Below are positions 59,858 to 64,000 of a DNA stretch of 64,000 nt, piece by piece; within the stretch, counting starts at the first letter, position 1; each line of letters starts with the position of its first letter. The translations under genes and the position numbers were made by a program. This stretch comes from Thalassovita aquimarina. Lineage in GTDB: Bacteria; Pseudomonadota; Alphaproteobacteria; Rhodobacterales; Rhodobacteraceae. The notes below the pieces were generated by a model. That model worked only from the letters and a program-made list of their open reading frames with translations. It made no database searches and was not told the origin of the DNA. The DNA lies in contig NZ_JADMKU010000016.1 in NCBI RefSeq assembly GCF_018219815.1, forward strand, positions 1-64,000, in the 5' to 3' direction.

Positions 59858-60655
59858 ATGCGGATGTGCGGAGTTCTGAGCGGAAAACGCGGCCTGATCA
59901 TGGGCGTCGCCAATGAGAGGTCGATCGCCTGGGGCATCGCCAAGGCGATGAGCGAGGCGGGGGCGGAACTGGCCTTCACCTACCAGGGCGAAGCCTTCGG
60001 CAAGCGGCTGGAGCCGCTGGCCGCCTCGGTCGGATCCGATTTCATGGTTGATGTCGACGTCACCGACGAGGCGTCGCTGGACGCGGCCTTCGCTCAGCTG
60101 GCGGACCGCTGGCCGATGATCGATTTCGTGGTCCATGCGATCGCCTATTCCGACAAGGCCGAACTGACCGGGCGCTTCATCAATACCAGCCGCGACAATT
60201 TCAAGAATTCGCTGGATATCTCCTGCTACTCCTTCATCGACGTGGCGCGGCGCGCCTATCCGATGATGAAGGAAAACGGCGGCACGCTGCTGACCCTGAC
60301 CTATGGCGGGTCGAACCGGGTGACGCCGAATTACAACGTGATGGGCGTGGCCAAGGCGGCGCTGGAATCGGCGACCCGTTACCTGGCCAACGACCTTGGT
60401 CCGGAGGGCATCCGGGTGAACGCAATCTCGCCCGGTCCGATGAAAACGCTGGCGGGGGCCGCAATCGGCGGCGCGCGCAAGACCTACAAGCACACCGACC
60501 AGAACGCGCCGCTGCGCTCGAACGCGACGCTGGAAGCTGTCGGCGGCACGGCGGTTTACCTGGCCTCGGAGGCTGGGGCCTTTACCACCGGCGAGATCGT
60601 CCGTGTCGATGGTGGTTACCACGTGCTGGGCATGCCGCAGCCGGAGAACCTGTAA
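59858..60655 (+). CDS. fabI: Enoyl-ACP reductase (FabI)
   Basis: A 265-residue SDR-family enoyl-ACP reductase. GKRGLIMGVANERSIAWG is the FabI nucleotide-binding loop, and YNVMGVAK supplies the Tyr-x6-Lys active pair. The segment RVNAISPGPMKTLA is the substrate loop. It performs the last reduction of each elongation cycle with NAD(P)H and is the target class of triclosan. The first ATG lies directly after the fabB stop; ATG 59864 is an alternative start. Confidence 0.95.
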   Translation: MRMCGVLSGKRGLIMGVANERSIAWGIAKAMSEAGAELAFTYQGEAFGKRLEPLAASVGSDFMVDVDVTDEASLDAAFAQLADRWPMIDFVVHAIAYSDKAELTGRFINTSRDNFKNSLDISCYSFIDVARRAYPMMKENGGTLLTLTYGGSNRVTPNYNVMGVAKAALESATRYLANDLGPEGIRVNAISPGPMKTLAGAAIGGARKTYKHTDQNAPLRSNATLEAVGGTAVYLASEAGAFTTGEIVRVDGGYHVLGMPQPENL

Positions 60656-60728
60656 GCCTGTCCATCGGCACGGGCGCCCCGGCGCCTGGCCGGTTGGTGG
60701 CAACGGGAAGCGGATCATGATCAAGCGA

Positions 60729-60759
60729 GAAAGGGCCCGCCTGTTTGGCGGGCCCTTTC
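60729..60759. terminator. Strong terminator between fabI and the RTX gene
   Basis: GAAAGGGCCCGCC (60729-60741) pairs over 13 bp with GGCGGGCCCTTTC (60747-60759), leaving a 5-nt loop, followed by TTTGC. It lies between convergent transcripts and probably stops both. Confidence 0.85.
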
Positions 60760-60815
60760 TTTGCTCCGTGTCCGGCCCCGTGCATGGTGGGTATGGGGCG
60801 TTGGGCGGGACGACC

Positions 60816-63800
60816 TCAGATGAATGTGAAGTCGCCGAAGCTGTTCAGATCGCTTACCAGCATGTTCTGGAACAGGATGGTATCGCCGGTGACCAGGGTC
60901 ATCAGGACATCGCTGCCGATCTGCGTGAAGCTGATATCCGAGGTGCCGTAACCGCCGGCGATCTCGATCTGGTCGGTGACGACCTCGAAATCGGTGATGG
61001 TGTCGGCATCCCAATTGGCCGGGTAGAAGCGGAACACGTCGGCGCCGGCATTCCCGGTCAGCAGGTCGTTGCCCGCCGCGCCGATCACGGTGTCGTTGCC
61101 GTTCCCGCCGTTCAGGGTGTCGTTGCCGTTCCCGCCATTCATGAAGTCGTAGCCGTTGCCGCCATGCAGGAAATCGAAGCCGTTTTGACCCCAGAGGTTA
61201 TCGTTTTGATTGCCCCCCCACAGCGTATCACCGTCATTGCCGCCGTTCAGCGTATCCTCGCCATCGCCGCCGACCAAAGTATCGGCACCGACATTGCCGT
61301 CCAGCCTGTCGTTGTCGACGCCGCCATACAGCCTGTCATTGCCATCCTCGCCGAACAGGAAGTCATTGCCGGCCGCCCCGATCAGGGTGTCGTCGCCGAT
61401 CCAGCCCCGCATCGTGTCATTGCCGACACCGCCATCCATCTGGTCGTTGCCATGGCCGCCATAGAGCGCATCGTTGCCAGCGTCACCCGCGAGCGTATCA
61501 TTGTGGTTGCCGCCCCACAGCGTATCGTTGTCGCTACCGCCGTTCAGCGTATCTTCACCGTCGCCGCCGCTGAGGACATCGGTGCCGGCACCGCCATCCA
61601 GCAGGTCGTTGTCGCTGCCGCCGTTCAGCCTGTCATTGCCGTCTTCGCCGAACAGGAAGTCATTGCCGGCCGCCCCGGTCAGGGTGTCGTCGCCGATCCA
61701 GCCCCGCATCGTGTCGTTGCCGACACCGCCATCCATCTGGTCGTGACCATGGCCGCCATAAAGCGCATCGTTACCGGCGTCACCCGCGAGCGTGTCATTG
61801 TGGTTGCCACCCAGCAGCGTATCGTTGTCAGCGCCGCCGTTCAGCGTGTCTTCGCCATTGCCGCCGATCAGGATATCGGCGCCGACACCGCCATCGAGCA
61901 GGTCGTCGTCGTCACCGCCGTTCAGCCTGTCATTGCCGTCCTCGCCGAACAGGAAGTCATTGCCCGCCGCCCCGATCAGGGTGTCGTCGCCGATCCAGCC
62001 GCGCAGGGTGTCGTTACCGGCACCGCCGTCCAATTGGTCGTGACCATGGTCGCCATAAAGCGCGTCGTTGCCGGCATCGCCCGAGAGCGTATCGCTGTGA
62101 TTGCCGCCCAGCAGCGTGTCGTTGTCAGCGCCGCCGTTCAGGACGTCCGCGCCATTGCGGCCAAGCAGGATGTCGGCGCCGTTGCCGCCGTACAGGATGT
62201 CGTTGTCGTCACCGCCATCCAGCCTGTCATTGCCATCCTCGCCCAGCAACACGTCGATGCCCGTCGACCCGGTCAGGGTGTCGTTTCCGATCCAGCCGCG
62301 CAGGGTGTCGTTTCCGATACCGCCGTCCATCTGGTCATTGCCGTGGCCGCCATAGAGCGCATCGTTGCCGCCCTGGCCCGAAAGCGTATCGTCGTGGTTG
62401 CCGCCCCACAGCGTATCGTTGCCGAGGCCGCCATAGAGCAGGTCGTTGCCGCCCTGTCCCGTGAGCGTATCGTTGTGATTGCCGCCATACAGCGTGTCGT
62501 AACCGAAGCTGCCGAGCAGGCTGTCTGCACCGTCGCCGCCGATCAGGATGTCGCTGCCGCCGCCGCCGTTCAGGGTGTCGTCGCCACCGTTGCCCCACAG
62601 CAGGTTGTTGACACCATCGCCAAGAATGTTGTCGGCCCGTTCCGAACCGCTGACGTTTTCGACATCCTGCACGTCATAGGGGCCGAATGTGGTCGGCATG
62701 AAGTCATAGGTCTGGGCCGCCAGGTCGACATTGAAGCCCAGCGAGACGTTGCCATAGGCGCTCAGGTCCAGCAGGTCGATGCCGCTACCGCCATAGACAT
62801 TGTCGGCGAGGTCAGAACCGGTGATCTGGAAAACGTCGTTGCCGGCGCCGCCATAGCAGAAGTCGTCGAAAAGGCCGCCATTCAGCGTGTCGTTCCCGTC
62901 GCCACCTATCAGCGTGTCGACGCCGCTTGCCCCTAGGATGACGTCGTTGCCGGCGCCGCCATCGATGCTGTTGTTACCCGAACTGCCGGTCAGGGAATCA
63001 TCGCCGGAACCCGTGATCAGGTTCTCGAAGTTGACGAAGGATTCCGGAACATAATTGGTCACGCCTGTGCCCAGGTCGATCGTATAGTTTCCGTTCCATG
63101 TCGTGGTGTCCAGCAGGTCGGTTCCGGCACCGCCATCGAGTGTCTCGTTGGTTCCAAGCCCGGCAAAGATGGTGTCGTTGCCGTCATTGCCGTCGAACAG
63201 GCCCGACCCGTCGGAATGGATCGTGTTGTCACCCGATCCGTCGAGATAAGTCTCGATATTGATCAGCGTTGCCGAAGGAGAGTTCAGATGGGAGCCGGTG
63301 ATCAACCCTGTGTTGAAGTTAAACACGTCGCCGCTGTAGGTGCTTGCCGAATGGTCGAGCGTATCGTTGCCGGCGCCACCGTCGACGGAATCGTAGTATT
63401 CGCCGTTCAGCACCCGGATCAGGTCATCGCCGTCCCCGCCATTGACGCTGTCAGTGGAGAAGCCGCCCTCAAGCGTGTCGTTGCCGTCGTTTCCGATCAG
63501 CGTGTCGATGCTGCTGCCGCCCTGGATGAAGTCACTGCCATTGGCACCCAGGATATAGTCGTTGCCGCTGCCGCCATCGATCGTGTCGCCCACGCCCGAG
63601 ATCGGGGTGGCATCGTCGCCGTAGATCGTGTCGTTGCCCGAACCTCCGAGCAGGGTCTGACCGTTCAGGCCGCCGTAAATCCGGTCGTTGCCGGCGCCGC
63701 CATCGACATAGTCGCCGTTGTTGCCGCCGGCATAGATGGTGTCGTTGCCGTCGTCGCCATACAGGCTGTCGGCCCCTGAATAGCCGTAGATCGTGTCGTT

Positions 63801-64000
63801 GCCACCGCCGCCGCGGATCGAGTTGGCGACATTATTGCCGTGGATCACTTCAGCCCCGGAGCCGCCCACCACGTTTTCAATCACCGTGCCGTAGGCGATG
63901 GTCAGGTTCCCGGTCAGGCCGCCCACGCTGGAGATCGTGCCGGTGGTCGACGAGCTCGAGAAGGTGCGGACGTCGATCACGGTGTTGTTCGAGAACCCGG
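60816..64000 (-). CDS. Giant RTX (calcium-binding repeat) protein with serralysin-type M10_C segment; 5' end beyond window
   Basis: The frame runs open from base 64000 to the stop at 60816, over 1,060 residues, and no start of the gene is in the window. The upstream end (NNTVIDVRTFSSSSTTGT then GNLTIAYGTVIENVVGGSG) resembles the start of the Peptidase_M10_C/serralysin C-terminal domain, followed by dozens of GGxGxDxhx nonapeptides that bind calcium. The last 60 residues end with a hydrophobic DFTFI, typical of type I secretion signals. A catalytic domain would lie outside the window. The product is probably secreted by an ABC/HlyD/TolC exporter not seen here. Confidence 0.88.
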   Translation of the reverse strand, partial: GFSNNTVIDVRTFSSSSTTGTISSVGGLTGNLTIAYGTVIENVVGGSGAEVIHGNNVANSIRGGGGNDTIYGYSGADSLYGDDGNDTIYAGGNNGDYVDGGAGNDRIYGGLNGQTLLGGSGNDTIYGDDATPISGVGDTIDGGSGNDYILGANGSDFIQGGSSIDTLIGNDGNDTLEGGFSTDSVNGGDGDDLIRVLNGEYYDSVDGGAGNDTLDHSASTYSGDVFNFNTGLITGSHLNSPSATLINIETYLDGSGDNTIHSDGSGLFDGNDGNDTIFAGLGTNETLDGGAGTDLLDTTTWNGNYTIDLGTGVTNYVPESFVNFENLITGSGDDSLTGSSGNNSIDGGAGNDVILGASGVDTLIGGDGNDTLNGGLFDDFCYGGAGNDVFQITGSDLADNVYGGSGIDLLDLSAYGNVSLGFNVDLAAQTYDFMPTTFGPYDVQDVENVSGSERADNILGDGVNNLLWGNGGDDTLNGGGGSDILIGGDGADSLLGSFGYDTLYGGNHNDTLTGQGGNDLLYGGLGNDTLWGGNHDDTLSGQGGNDALYGGHGNDQMDGGIGNDTLRGWIGNDTLTGSTGIDVLLGEDGNDRLDGGDDNDILYGGNGADILLGRNGADVLNGGADNDTLLGGNHSDTLSGDAGNDALYGDHGHDQLDGGAGNDTLRGWIGDDTLIGAAGNDFLFGEDGNDRLNGGDDDDLLDGGVGADILIGGNGEDTLNGGADNDTLLGGNHNDTLAGDAGNDALYGGHGHDQMDGGVGNDTMRGWIGDDTLTGAAGNDFLFGEDGNDRLNGGSDNDLLDGGAGTDVLSGGDGEDTLNGGSDNDTLWGGNHNDTLAGDAGNDALYGGHGNDQMDGGVGNDTMRGWIGDDTLIGAAGNDFLFGEDGNDRLYGGVDNDRLDGNVGADTLVGGDGEDTLNGGNDGDTLWGGNQNDNLWGQNGFDFLHGGNGYDFMNGGNGNDTLNGGNGNDTVIGAAGNDLLTGNAGADVFRFYPANWDADTITDFEVVTDQIEIAGGYGTSDISFTQIGSDVLMTLVTGDTILFQNMLVSDLNSFGDFTFI
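61218..62405 (-). repeat. Four-copy 297-bp super-repeat inside the RTX gene
   Basis: The coding strand holds four consecutive 297-bp units: 62405-62109, 62108-61812, 61811-61515 and 61514-61218. Each codes 99 residues, that is 11 nonapeptides, beginning GGNHxDTL and containing RGWIG in the fourth and fifth nonapeptides. The period was checked at four points (for example the same anchor at 61491, 61788, 62085 and 62382). Units C and D are the most alike. Flanking nonapeptides are more divergent. Confidence 0.85.

Noticed and set aside
58544-60724. 726-codon antisense frame over fabA-fabB-fabI
   Set aside because: The + strand carries three well-known enzymes with intact active sites. The opposite frame has no recognisable domain and reflects high GC content.
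60603-62936. 777-codon open frame antisense to the RTX gene
   Set aside because: It is a by-product of regular GC-rich repeat codons on the other strand. The RTX frame has clear nonapeptides and a secretion end; this one only echoes the repeat.
60816-64000. Possible CRISPR array in the repeat-rich right end
   Set aside because: The repeats are in-frame RTX nonapeptides with 27-bp and 297-bp periods and no unique spacers.

Overview
This 64 kb chromosomal window is high-GC, gene-dense DNA. Gene content and order point to an alphaproteobacterium of the Rhodobacteraceae (roseobacter-like), probably a facultative nitrate respirer that lives on aromatic compounds and amino acids. The taxonomic clues are the irr-fabA-fabB-fabI block, a cysteine-poor NarR-like FNR-family regulator next to narK, a SqrR-type ArsR repressor, an rpe-gph-cbbY-like cluster and many DctP, LivHMGF and P450-type accessory genes. 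No rRNA genes, CRISPR arrays, insertion sequences, integrases or phage genes are visible. One tRNA gene, tRNA-Arg(UCU), is present.

Layout. 1-2283: the end of rpe, a redoxin, gph and a CbbY-like HAD phosphatase, closely packed on the + strand. 2327-3979: a class III aminotransferase and tRNA-Arg on the - strand. 4266-18687: the nitrate respiration block. It has narR, then divergently narK1, narK2, narG, narH, narJ, narI, a parvulin-type prolyl isomerase, a hemerythrin-like protein, a beta-carbonic anhydrase, moeA and a DUF2478 protein. This long, mostly overlapping gene train appears to couple nitrate import, the membrane reductase, its assembly factors and the last step of molybdenum insertion. 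18877-26442 is mixed: an AraC regulator, feruloyl-CoA synthase, a DUF3237 protein, modC and modB without modA, an orphan TRAP solute receptor and a P450 resembling aromatic O-demethylases, with a divergent LysR gene at 26536-27462. 27491-33723: a - strand run with a SqrR-like repressor, an enolase-superfamily dehydratase, a Zn-alcohol dehydrogenase, an MFS exporter, a PcaB-like cycloisomerase and an alpha/beta hydrolase.

34059-37397: acetoacetate-CoA ligase and glutamate dehydrogenase, convergent. 37548-44585: a remnant of a DUF4336 gene, then a LuxR-type regulator, an amidase and a branched-chain-amino-acid/amide-type ABC importer. In the importer the second permease and first ATPase are fused, and a three-copy 42-bp repeat runs into the start codon of the binding-protein gene. 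44621-47791: a MacAB-like export system split into three genes. 48045-49667: ArsR operator, ArsR regulator, UPF0718/ArsP-type permease and a mini-thioredoxin. 49705-54934: a - strand series (HAD dehalogenase, hydrolase, threonine dehydratase-like, DUF4265, endonuclease/exonuclease/phosphatase family, pcaD). 55131-57336: FKBP, a hydrolase and an unknown membrane-associated CxxC protein. 57475-60655: irr divergent from fabA-fabB-fabI (unsaturated fatty acid synthesis). 60816-64000: the C-terminal ~1,060 residues of a giant RTX protein with a serralysin-type M10_C segment, running off the right edge.

The most interesting points are the extended nar operon carrying carbonic anhydrase and hemerythrin genes, the P450 lacking the usual I-helix acid-alcohol pair, the exactly spaced 42-bp triplicate hairpin leader, and the four-copy 297-bp super-repeat in the RTX gene. 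I found no convincing evidence of an entirely new defence or mobile system. All family assignments come from reading motifs in the translated sequence; no database search was possible.
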